Source: Cylindrodendrum hubeiense
Lineage: Eukaryota > Ascomycota > Sordariomycetes > Hypocreales > Nectriaceae
Assembly (NCBI GenBank): GCA_014621425.1
Contig: JAANBB010000049.1
Span: forward strand, 1-64,000
Length of the DNA: 64,000 nucleotides
Direction: 5' to 3'
The notes beneath the pieces were generated by a model. It saw nothing but the letters and a program-made list of their open reading frames with translations. It searched no databases and was not told the origin of the DNA. Positions 53,978-64,000 of the stretch are shown in pieces. How positions within the stretch are numbered: the stretch's first letter is position 1; every line of letters starts with the position of its first letter. The translations under genes were made by a program, and so were the position numbers.

Positions 53978-56900
53978 TGTCGGTGAAGTTGGTATTAACG
54001 AGGCGAATCTCAGTCGTATCAAGCGATTGGAATGACGATGAGAGCGAGGTTGACGGGCGTGTCGAACGAGAGATGAGACAGCCACTTAGATGTACCAGAG
54101 CGAAGGTATAGTAGGTTGATAGCGAAAGACACGAGGTAAGGATAGAAAGGCTTCGTTGGAGAGGCGGAAGCGGAGGATATTAATAAATGGCTGGCTGGGA
54201 CGTCTGAACTAGAGGCAGTTGGGGCAGAGACAGTTGGGTGGCGTCTTATTATGGCCAGGCAGGGCAACGAGGGAACGACTAGTTGCGTCAAGGCGCGCGA
54301 CCCCTGACACCGTCGTGCCAAGGGCGACCAGGGCTAACGAAGGCGAGGGGCCGGATCCCTGGAATCCCAGACCCCGGTCGAGTCACTAGAGTGGGTGCAG
54401 AGACGAGAGTCAGAGTCAGAGCGAGCGAGCGAGCGAGAGAGCGAGACTGCCAAGCCTGGGCACCGGTCGCCCAGAACGTCCCGCGACGGCCTCCATCCGC
54501 CCACAGGGGGGTGTTCGGCGGCTGAGACATTCCAGCGAATCCAGCTCCCTCGAACTGTGTCACGGTCCAGATGCGTCGCATGGCGCTTCAAAGCTGCCTA
54601 CCAGGCTGACAAGGCATGCACTGGGCACACCTGAGTTGGTGCGCCCATCTGCATCTGGTCTGCCGGGAGTACTGCTGGCCGTCTGCATCTGCATCGCATC
54701 TGCCGCGAGACTCACGCAGCAACAGGTGTCGGCCGTCCGCGTGATTGCTCACCTGGAAGCCGGGTCTTGGATCTAGCCTTGCCGTCATGCCGGAGTCGTC
54801 GGGCGCCGTTGGCGACAGTCTATTCTTGCCTTCCGGGTCGGGTTGTCCGTCGTCTAGAACACGAGCTTCACGGCCTGTGGGTGCACTCGACTCAGGACCC
54901 GAACGGGACAGTACGAGACAGCCAGAATCGTCTGTCTAGGTGCCATCCACCGATGACGAAAGGCTCTCGTGTCGGACCCTGCCATATCGAGACGACTCGA
55001 GTGGTGCATACCAGGCGGGCCGGTCACAGGCCGTCCCCAGCAACGCCGCCAACCAGATAGCCGCGTCCCTGGGTGATCGGCTCGCTCCTCCACCATTCTC
55101 CCCTCCTCCACTTCTTCAGGGTGTCCACACCGCGAGAGCAACAGGCTCGTGGTCAGAGCATGGATGGCATGTGCGATACGAGGCCCGCGTCTATCTTCAG
55201 AAAGCAATTTCATGCTTGAAGCTCCCAGCGGCGCCCGCAAAAGCCGCGATGCCGGATGGTTGGTGTAGTGACCCTCGGCCAGGGCAGGAAGGTAAACGAC
55301 TGAAGCGTACCGCACGCAGTACGTCGGCCACCAGATGCCAGGCTTTGAGTGGCTTGTTTACCTACGTAGCCTGATCCTTCGCGCTCCCAATGACAACAAA
55401 GCGGGTTGGTATTTTGCTTTCACTTGGCGCATGGCAACTGTCGGCAGTACACTGACGTCTGAAGGAGAAGCATCCAGCTCAGTCGTTTGGGGGGACAATT
55501 CCATGCCAATTCCATGCCACCCACTCTGGAGGTGCCGCAAAACCGAGCAGTCAAGCCACCCCTGCACGCCCCCGCCAGTCGCCGTCTCCGCCAAACAAAG
55601 TCGGGCGGGTCCAGGGCTTCTGAGCAGGGCCCCAAGACGTCGCGCCCGTAACCCGTTCATGCAACGAATTGAGACGGTCAATCAGGCCAGGCAGGCCAGC
55701 TCTGTGGACCCTAGTCCTTGGCCACAATACACAGCCCGTAGCCTGGAGAGCTTGGGGTTTGGTGGTGCGGAAGACCGTCGTCGCCCTATGGGTGGTGGAC
55801 CGCTCTGGGCTGGACGCACTGGTCACAGCGGAAAGCAAGGGAATCCTAGATCAAACGGCCAAGAGGGCATCAGATCTCGTCTCCTTGCTCTTGTCCTGCT
55901 GACCGTGACTTTGCGCTCTGCAGTCGGCTGAGTGTCTTATCGCCATCGCCATCGCCGGGACCCGTGACCCCCGGCGGTTGAGTTGCCGTCCCCGTCGCCT
56001 CGTATCACCCAGCTGTGCCTCTTTAGCTCGTCGCCCCCCCTCGCCTTTCGCCGTTTCGCCGACCAGAGCCCTCACCTCACCTATTTCGGTAGGGGCCTGC
56101 TATCTGGACTTGGTAACGCCGAGCCAAAAGAGGTCAGTTGCCAGGGTGTGAAGCCTGAGCAACGGGAACACGAGAGAGCAATTCGGTATGGCCCTTGGCA
56201 CCGGTCGTCCACGTCGTCCACGTCGCCCACAACAAAACAAAAGTCACGACGCTCTGGGACCCGTACCCGTCGGGTCGCTCATTCAACCATCGTATCCATC
56301 CGACCGTCCTTGGCTCTCGTTAGTCCCTGGGAATGGTCAGCTCCAGGCCTCGGGCACCGCTGCCGGAATATGAGGCCTTATCAGCGCGGCTGACTAGCGG
56401 CAAATAGCCTGGTCTTGGTATTGCCATAGGTATGGCTGAACTGTTCAGGCGGGCGGGACGACTCTAGGGGACGCCGAGGAGACCAGCTCGGTGGGCCAGT
56501 GAGCGTGAGCCAGCGAGCTTGAGCCAGTGAGCTTGAGCAGTAGCCTCCATCGTCATGGCTGATGGGCCCTTGGTGCTGGCGCAGCGCTGCATGTGGCGCT
56601 GGCTATTGCATGAGATTTGCATGAGAATTGCATGAGAAGGGGTCCTGGACCGGGGCATGTCACTGAAGGAAGGTGCTGCTCTGGGCGAGCCTGGGTGTGT
56701 CTTGGTGCGTCTGGGTGCGCTTTGGGTGCGGAAGGACCCCTGGGCTCTGCCTGGTCTCACCATCCCAAACCTTACATAGTACAACGCTTCCACTGACTGT
56801 GCAGGCTGGCTCAGTGCAAGACCTCCAAGTCCTCCAGGCCCTCGCTGCTACGTATGATTCGATGCCATCCATCGCCGTCGCTCACCCGTCCAACGTCTCC

Positions 56901-59900
56901 ACCACGCCCATCCCGCGCTCTGGGCTCCCCCCGGGCTCCCCCGAATGCGCCCGCGACGTCACCTTCCTTCTCTTCCATTCTTTGCCGGATCGACATACCC
57001 ACGCGGGCCAAGCACCACCCACGGCCCACGGCCCAACCCAAAACACATCCAGAAAATCCCATCCGCCATCACGAGCTTCATTCCATCCCCGGCCCAGCCC
57101 GTCTAAGTTTACGCTAACCATCGCTAACTATCGACCCTCCCCTCAGCGCCGTGTTCTAATTTTACTCCAGCTCCTCCGTCCTGGGTTAGGCACTTGGCAT
57201 CACTGTGGCGGAGGTCCGCCACGGCCACACCCAATGTAACGGAGGGGAGGGCAGCTTGTCGGCGATTTTCCTCGACGACGGGAATGGGGGAGGCACCGTC
57301 GTCAAGGTGGGAGGGTCGCAATCGCCGCTGACAGGTCGCCGAACGTCCATCCCGGCACTCTCCCAGTCTCCCCTCCCCTCCCCTGCATGGCCCCAAGGGC
57401 CCCAAGGGACGGCCTCGAGCTTCCTGCAGGGCCACCCGCTCGCGAATCGCGTCGCCTCCCGCCCCTCACTCATGCAACGTGCGATCTTGGGATGCTTTCG
57501 GAGGGTCGTCGCAGCCATGGGAACTCCATGATTAGCTGGGGATCCTCATGGCTAACTAATCGTGGCTGTTACCTGCAGCCTGCGACGTGGTGAGGATCCT
57601 GTCACTCTGCAGCCGCGCCTCCTCCTTGTCTCTTACTGTCCCAAGGTCTCATTATGCTCGTGCTGACATTGCTGACACCAGCCTGGTCAAATGCAATTGC
57701 CGACTCAATCGACTGACAGCTTACAGCCAAGTCTGACCGCTTCTGCCTCCGGCAACCCCCCATTGACTGATTGCATGTTTCACCACGTCAGACCCCATGC
57801 GTTGCTTTTTTCCTTCCTTCGTGTGGGATTCCGGAGACGCTTACCTGGCCCTCACATCCTGAGACAGCGTACTCTAGGACTATGGTAAGCTTCACGCCCA
57901 ACAGGCCGATCCTCCGGAATGCCTTCCTGTCTTGGATTCGTACTTTACAAGCTGTTTCGCCTTGGCCTTGCAGACCGCCCTTCCGCCCTATTCCGCAGCG
58001 AAAGTGGGAAACCCTAATCCCCATCTCCAACCTTTACGAATATTATGGAGAATGGCCTTCTCGGTCGGAGCCGATCCCTCGTCAGATCTCGTTTCGCCGC
58101 TGACTGATTAGATCCGCTAATGCTCTCTCCCTCTCCTTATTTCTCGACCCCTCTAAAGCTTCCAATTGTTGACAGAGCCAACCGCCGAACCACCCCCCTG
58201 CTTCGAAACTAACCCCTGAGTTTCAGAAGCCAAGAGGATCATCGAACCATCTCACTCCGTCTAGGTCTGGACAATGCTTTGCTAAACCGCCAAGCGGTGA
58301 TCATACCGCGCGATTATTCCCCTCTAGACGATTGAAATTGATTGATTGACGACCTGCAAGCAGAAGGTGGCAACCAACCCTGGCAGAAAACGTCAGGGAC
58401 CACAAGAACCGACAATCAGTGACAATCAACTCCACCATGTAGACACAAGATGACAATCACCTCCACTCAACACGAGATGATCGGTCTGATCCTTTTTTTT
58501 GCCTTGTCCCAACCAACAGAAACCCCTCGATCCATCAGTGATCCACCGTCCTGGTCGGCGAGACGAGCCCTGTTCCCACTATTCCTGTTAAGCCGATGGC
58601 TATCATGATGCAGTAGGAGCCTTCACCTGCCCTCCGTGGACTTGAACCAGTCGATCCCAGTGAGGTACCCGTTACGAGTCACCCAATGAGCGCTCTCGCC
58701 CGTTGGACAGCGCCACGGCTGCGGAGCATGGCATAATTTGCTTGCCTGGCCGTTCTTAAACTCGGGTTTCGGGGGTCCGGATCCGTTGATATAGATAGAC
58801 TGGAGTAATATTCAGAATCGGGTTGCGCGGGATGCGTCCGCATGCCGGTGGCAGGAGGTTCCACAGCAGGACACCGATCGACCGACGGCATCCGTACCAT
58901 GGCTGATCTTCGTAACGCCTTGAAGCATGGATTCGCCAAGGTTACGAGCAAATGAACCGAATACTTGTGTTCATCGACCAACACTTTTCAGTCTTGGCGA
59001 CTTATTCGGCCCTGATCGCCCGGCGTCTAAGTTATGCGACGGAGGGACCATTGTTGGTGTTGGGCGGGGGGACTGTCGAAGGATCAGCCTGGTCCCTGAC
59101 CAAAATAAAGCACATGCTGCACAGGGCTTCCCAGTGAGGATCCGATTGCACCGAGGCAAAGTTGGGATGGAATGGCTCTGGACCGTCCAACATCTCGTCC
59201 CACTGAGAGTTGAAATATATGTGAAACTGCTGTCACACGCCTTGATCATTCCAGGGCCACTAGGTTGGATTAAACTCTTGTCCAACAGGCCACCATGTTG
59301 TTTCCTCAATGCCTGTGGATTGTTTGAGGGAAATGAGGTTTCTGTCGGCGGAGAATTTTTCATCTCGCCTCTTTGTTAATGCAAGACCTTGGTGCAGCCG
59401 AGGAATGACAGGAAGTTGGTCCCACAGCCTCTCGGATAACTTGTTCCACAGCAGGATGGCTTCTCTCCGTCCCACCAGCCGGGCGCGGCCAGATCCCTGC
59501 GGTCCACTCCAGCGGTAAAACGAATGCGGGGTCAGCGACCAGTGTTGATGCGATGACTTAAGCCTATTCACACTCACTTTGTGTTTTGCTAAGGTGCTGA
59601 CAACTGCTGCGGCTGCAATATTTGGTTCTTGATTTGCTGCGCTGTCCTCTAACGTAGCTTGTCTACTTGATCTGTTGCCTTCTCTTTTCTGAAAATGCTT
59701 TGAGGTGCATCATGACTTCTCAAGTGGTTAGAGAAACCCTGGCACAACTCATCAGGTGTCAGGTCGCCTGAATCCCCTCCTCGATCCCTCGGAGATAAAA
59801 AGCCCCTACACAAGACACCCAACACTATATACGATATGATAGGATTTCTGATGAATTTGGTATTTGACCATTCTCATCACCGACATGATCAACTGTCACG

Positions 59901-60049
59901 AGGCGGGGTTAGCGGAGGTGGTGGGAATTGTTCATCCGGCTTAGACCCACCGACCTCGGTTCTATGGTTCTTCGCATTCAGTATTTCTAGAGGAATACAT
60001 CGTCTGGACCTCTCATACACTCGATCGACCAATATAGCATTCAGTCGCA
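53978..60049. other. 6.1-kb region without a convincing protein gene
   Basis: Between CRH1 and the alcohol dehydrogenase. Many overlapping open frames exist (longest 55335-55931 and 56673-57239 plus), but they occur on both strands at once and have proline/arginine-biased compositions and no domains. Simple repeats: GAGC/GCGA units at 54417-54445, cgtcgtccacgt units at 56204-56230, (c)cagcgagcttgag units at 56508-56540, and three ttgcatgaga units at 56606-56638. Pyrimidine-rich stretches at 56880-57060 and 58120-58210 resemble leader sequence. A tRNA-like B box at 58635-58645 has no cloverleaf. Confidence 0.45.
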
Positions 60050-61232
60050 ATGGCCTCGCAAGATTACAGGTTTGAGGGCTGGCTCGGCCTGGACCCCAAG
60101 TCCGTCGAGGGTAACATGGTGTGGCAGGAGTTTGAGCCGAAGCCGTGGGAGGAGACTGATATCGATATCCAAGTCACACACAGTGGTATCTGCGGCTCTG
60201 ACATACATACGTTGCGCAGCGGCTGGGTGAGCAATTGCGACATACGCGCGGTGAGATGACGAGAGCTGACGAAGCCGCAGGGTGAAACCCCATTCCCCCT
60301 CTGCGTCGGCCATGAGATCGTCGGCATTGCTGTCCGTGTCGGCACCCAGGCTGAGGGTGACATCAAGTTGGGCGATCGTGTAGGCGTGGGCGCGCAAAAC
60401 GACTCGTGCCTCGGGCGCCAGGGCGACTGCGAGGAGTGTGCGGCGGGACTCGAGAGCTACTGCTCCAAGATGGTCGTCACATACGGCTCGACGCACTTCA
60501 ACGGCGGCAAGGCCATGGGCGGCCACGCGACGCACCACCGGTGTCCGTCTCACTTTGTCGCCAAGATTCCCGACGGATTGGCCTCGGAGCACGCGGCGCC
60601 GATGCTTTGCGGGGGGCTAACTCTGTACGCGCCGCTCAAGTACCACGGCTGCGGGCCGGGCAAGAAGGTTGGCATCGTGGGTGTCGGTGGGCTAGGGCAT
60701 TTTGGCGTTCTATTTGCGAGGGCTCTTGGGGCGGACCTGGTCGTGGGGATTTCGAGGAGGTCAAGCAAGAGAGACGAGGTGTTGAAGATGGGGGCGGATG
60801 AGTATATTGCAACTGAAGAGGATGCGGACTGGGCCAAGAAGAATGACAAGAGCCTGGATCTCATCATCTCTACTCTGTCGTCTTCCAAGGTAAATTCAAT
60901 GCTTCCTTTGATTCTGGTCATATACTGACAACCTTCGACAGGTCCCGATGCAGGACTATCTTAAATTGCTCAGGACGGACGGCACTTTCGTGCAAGTAGG
61001 CAACCCCGACGATGGCGGATATACGATACACCCGATTACCCTCATCATGAGGCGCATCAAGTTCACGGGTTCAAGCACAGGATCGCCTCGTGAGATGGCC
61101 GAGATGTTGCAGCTAGCAGCGGACCAGGGAGTTCATCCTTGGGTGGAGCAGCGGCCGATGGGCGAGGCGAACCAGGCCGTTGTAGATATGGAAGCCGGCA
61201 AGGCACGATATCGCTACGTGTTGACCAACTGA
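60050..61232 (+). CDS. Zinc-dependent, NADP-type alcohol dehydrogenase (ADH6/CAD-like)
   Basis: Three exons (60050-60226, 60281-60889, 60942-61232) give 358 residues. Medium-chain dehydrogenase/reductase of the cinnamyl-alcohol type, reducing aldehydes with NADPH. Catalytic zinc ligands: Cys48 (HSGICGSDIH) and His70 (CVGHEIVG). Structural zinc cysteines 102, 109, 112 and 120 lie in NDSCLGRQGDCEECAAGLES, the spacing usual for fungal members. GYADY-like GGHATHH follows. The cofactor fold shows VGIVGVGGLGHFGVLFARAL, then a basic SRRSSKR after the second strand, favouring NADP over NAD. Introns are 54 and 52 bp with continuous frame; the first junction reads SGW|GETPFPLC. Substrate cannot be assigned. 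Confidence 0.9.
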
Positions 61233-62585
61233 GAGGCATAGGGATTCGGCGTTGTGAGTGCCTGTTGAGGTTGGCGTTGGGTAAAGGGAGTTCAGGACTA
61301 CGTTCTTTACATGAATGAGGTGATGATGAGAATGGCTGATACGTTTTTGTGTCTAATGAGAAACTATTGAATAATTTCAAAGCTCAATGGTGGTCTGTTT
61401 TCTACCTCTACCAGAGCTTTGCCGTTGAGAATTACGTTAAAGAGGATGGGTCTGGGTGGATCTTAAATGCAAAGGAGTATGTTAACTGTGAGAAATTGAG
61501 AGCCTGGGAATGTATTCTCACTTAGAAGAGCCTTGGAACTTTTGGTAAGGGGTAACTTCCATGCTAGTTGAGTCTGAACACTCATGTTGTCCAGTTTTCT
61601 TCGGCTTCAAGTATAGGACGACCAGTTTGTGCTTCGGTCAGTTCTAGCCACGCGTAAGACCTAAGCCAACCACTATTAGCTACGTCCTTATTCCACCATT
61701 TCGCTCTTTCTCGTTTGTATTGCTACGAGTTTAAAAACTGTCCTACTTCGAATCGTCAGTTTCCATACAGTTGTGTGATACCCTCCGATATGGAAGTTAG
61801 CTACCCTAAAGCCGGCCACTTCCACGAGTATTAAATTAGTACGAGTACTATGGAGTAGTTACAGATTAGACTAACTCGGAGCATAATCGAGGATTCCAAT
61901 TTTTCCTTGTGTTCTTCTTGCTGTGACATTATTTAGAAAGAGTGAAAAGAAAAAGTTGACATTATGATTACGTATGTCTGATTTAATCTTCCATGTATTT
62001 GAGGACAACAAAACTACAGCACGAAATATCGATAATAGAATATCTCAATCATCATTGGTAAAATTTATTCAGAATTGCCAAAAATAATACTTATGTGGAT
62101 TTAACTACAATTTCTAACTTGACATTTGGTATGAACTGTGGCCTGCCTCTAGGGTAGTTGCTTTGTGGCGGTACTTTGTCCGGGTTGGGCGTGGAATGTG
62201 GCTGACGACATTACACATTTACTCACAGAGGCATCACCATTTTAAGCACTCCTTGTTAGATTGGTATTGAGAATAGTAGTTTGACAATATCAAAAACCTC
62301 GATTGAAGGTAATTGGCGTTGCTATAGGTTGACGCGACGAGTGACTCTTTCGCCGACTCTAGGCAGCATTCGGTGTGGCTGAGGGAATTCTACTAGCAGC
62401 TACGCGAAAGGCATCACATCTAAACCACTTTCGTTGGAACCAGAAAGCTACATCCGGGTTTAAGTCAGACAACTGCGCCTGAGAACAAAGAAGCCGATAC
62501 AACGTTAATCGGGGCATCCAAGACTGGATATTACCGTCCCTAATTCAACACTCCAGTTCAACTTCAGCACTAGAGCATCAATATC
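61233..62585. other. Intergenic, AT-rich
   Basis: 1.35 kb with low coding potential, AT-rich at 61840-62110. Holds the dehydrogenase 3' UTR and the promoter of the next gene. Confidence 0.5.
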
Positions 62586-64000
62586 ATGGAAGCGCGGCCC
62601 CCTACGTTCGTGCTCCCCAACTCACCTTCATGCCGCGTCCTCGATCGCTTTAGCGACCTGCCCGAAAACATCAGCGTCGATGAGGATGAAACAGGCCGAA
62701 TCCCCTTTTGGCCCTTGTTGCGCCACCTTCTCCAAGAGCCAATTTCAACAGCGACACACCTCATCGACAGACTGCAAACCATCGCCGCCAATGCAGAAGG
62801 CTGCCATGCTGACGACTATGGATCCCTCAAGAGTTTTCTTGCCAGTGATTTGTTCGCGGCCAACGACTTCTTTGGGTCGACATGGCTCAATCTGCGCGAG
62901 ATCGCCCTCGATCTTCCGCTTTACTTCCCCGAGGGGCAGCTCGGCCTCCTTGAACTAGGACACCCCCTTTGTCTGAGCCGTGGCCAAGTGGCCTGCCTTG
63001 TAGTCCACCAGTTTCTCAGTTCTGCAGTCCCGCAAAGGCAAGATGATGGATACCAGGACTTTAGCATCTGGTACGCTTCGAGACAGAGGCACCCGACCGC
63101 AGTCAATATGTATCTGTCTTCCCTGTTTGCCTATTTTGAGAGTCTTCCGGAAGCGAAAGCTTTGATAGAAGACCACAAAGCTGCCCCTGGGGACCCTGGA
63201 AGATATGTTACGTATGAGTTGCATGGATATGACGAGGTGTCGCTCGAGGGCGGCTCTTTGGGAGCAGTGCATATTGATTACCTGGATGACTATAATACAG
63301 AGTCTCACCTACCGGAGGTTCAAGGGCCCGGAGGCGCAGTCGTCGTTTCCGCGAATAAAGTCATCGGGTTTGGCCAGACCGCCACTCAGGAGGAGATATT
63401 TGTTGGAATTGCCCCAGAGGCCTGCCCCGCTGTACTGGTTGCACCGCATCTCACCGACAAGACCACCATAACCGTCTCCGGAGCAAGAGCCATGCTGACC
63501 GTCACCGGCCAGAGAAGGGGCATTTCATGGGTGGTTCGGCCATCGCCGGCACCCACGGGGGATTTCAACTCATGGATACAAGGTTGGCGCGGAGGCCGGC
63601 TGCTATTCATGGATGCCCTGGAGATGGATATGGTGGACGCATCAGATAAGATACTGCCGGATCTTCTGCCGGAAAACATTGACCGCGAGTTACAAAAGGC
63701 GATAACGGGATTCACTGCATACCCAGAGCGCAACGCCGTATGGAGCGGACTTTGGGGATGCGGTGCGTTCTGCGGCGACGCTGGTGTTAAGCTCGTCGTG
63801 CTGTGGCTGGCAGCTTCGGCGGCAGGCGTGAAGTTGAACGTGATGCTCAGTACAGAGCAGCACGAGATGGGGCGTCAGCTCGAGGCGCTAGTGAAGGAGT
63901 GCGAAGGCATGTCCACGCAATCGCTGCGAGAGGTACTGTCGGATGTTCCGGAGGGGCTGCGGAAGTTGGAGATCCTCGAGTGGATATCGGGGAGGGTCTC
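62586..64000 (+). CDS. PARG: Poly(ADP-ribose) glycohydrolase, fungal type (3' end outside window)
   Basis: An open frame from the ATG at 62586 runs through the window edge without a stop (471 complete codons visible). PARG removes ADP-ribose polymers from proteins. The helical N-terminal domain has LPLYFPEGQLGLLELGHPLC and LSRGQVACLVVHQFLSSAV, matching the family pattern before the macrodomain. The signature region is SANKVIGFGQTATQEEIFVG, with the catalytic Glu-Glu retained, then APEACPAVLVAPHL, ITVSGARAMLTVTGQ and NAVWSGLWGCGAFCGDAGVK, LVVLWLAASAAGV. In animal and bacterial enzymes the signature is GGG with six to eight residues before QEE; here it is GFG with four. I believe this shorter form occurs in other fungal members, but cannot verify. 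No intron needed so far. Confidence 0.82.
   Translation, partial: MEARPPTFVLPNSPSCRVLDRFSDLPENISVDEDETGRIPFWPLLRHLLQEPISTATHLIDRLQTIAANAEGCHADDYGSLKSFLASDLFAANDFFGSTWLNLREIALDLPLYFPEGQLGLLELGHPLCLSRGQVACLVVHQFLSSAVPQRQDDGYQDFSIWYASRQRHPTAVNMYLSSLFAYFESLPEAKALIEDHKAAPGDPGRYVTYELHGYDEVSLEGGSLGAVHIDYLDDYNTESHLPEVQGPGGAVVVSANKVIGFGQTATQEEIFVGIAPEACPAVLVAPHLTDKTTITVSGARAMLTVTGQRRGISWVVRPSPAPTGDFNSWIQGWRGGRLLFMDALEMDMVDASDKILPDLLPENIDRELQKAITGFTAYPERNAVWSGLWGCGAFCGDAGVKLVVLWLAASAAGVKLNVMLSTEQHEMGRQLEALVKECEGMSTQSLREVLSDVPEGLRKLEILEWISGRV

Noticed and set aside
55335..57239. Plus-strand frames of 198 and 188 codons
   Set aside because: Composition biased, overlapped by frames on the other strand, no splice-compatible extension or domain.
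58620..58710. tRNA-like sequence on the minus strand (ggttcaagtcc B box, gactcgtaa anticodon-like loop)
   Set aside because: The T-stem has only three pairs, the anticodon stem does not form, and no 5' strand pairs with the acceptor. At best a degenerate relic.
1..64000. CRISPR arrays, operons, ribosome binding sites
   Set aside because: The window is clearly eukaryotic nuclear DNA; no spaced direct-repeat arrays were seen.

Overview
The window is nuclear DNA from a filamentous ascomycete, most likely a Sordariomycete. Genes carry short (44-75 bp) spliceosomal introns with GTRNGN donors and CTAAC/CTGAC branch points. Intergenic regions are long and leaders are pyrimidine-rich. 5S rRNA genes are dispersed singly, as in Neurospora, rather than sitting in the rDNA. 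The protein set includes KAR5, a GH16 Crh glucan-modifying enzyme, a LysM protein and a filamentous-type RAP1. I cannot name the species from sequence alone.

Layout. 1-10.9 kb: 3' end of a mitochondrial FMC1-like gene, a large fungus-specific protein of unknown function (1194 aa), the Hsp90 co-chaperone AHA1 and the DHHC palmitoyltransferase SWF1. 11-18 kb: RAP1 (divergent from SWF1), KAR5 and a small GPI-type surface protein. 18-23 kb: a gene-poor stretch with coding-like islands, a probable pseudogene and a small cysteine-rich protein. 23-33 kb: a LysM protein, an SREBP-type bHLH factor, the mitochondrial peptidase ICP55 and DBF4. 35-40 kb: an intronless phenylalanine ammonia-lyase, ATG12 and PanB. 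41-47.6 kb: two 5S rRNA genes on the minus strand, UBC8, a Saf4/CCDC130-type splicing factor, a class III sirtuin, then a third 5S gene on the plus strand with a 5S fragment beside it. 47.6-52.6 kb: broken gene remnants. 52.6-54 kb: a Crh transglycosidase, followed by about 6 kb without a convincing gene. 60-64 kb: a zinc alcohol dehydrogenase and the start of a fungal-type poly(ADP-ribose) glycohydrolase.

Most genes are single-copy housekeeping functions (chaperone, telomere, replication, autophagy, ubiquitin, splicing, coenzyme A, mitochondrial processing) that do not form an operon-like or cluster-like unit. The most striking observation is UBC8. To encode a normal E2 enzyme its coding region must be assembled from nine exons, including exons of 8, 3 and 1 nucleotide, each bounded by consensus splice sites. 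Exon models were built by hand from frame continuity, splice consensus and family knowledge; no searches or transcripts were available.
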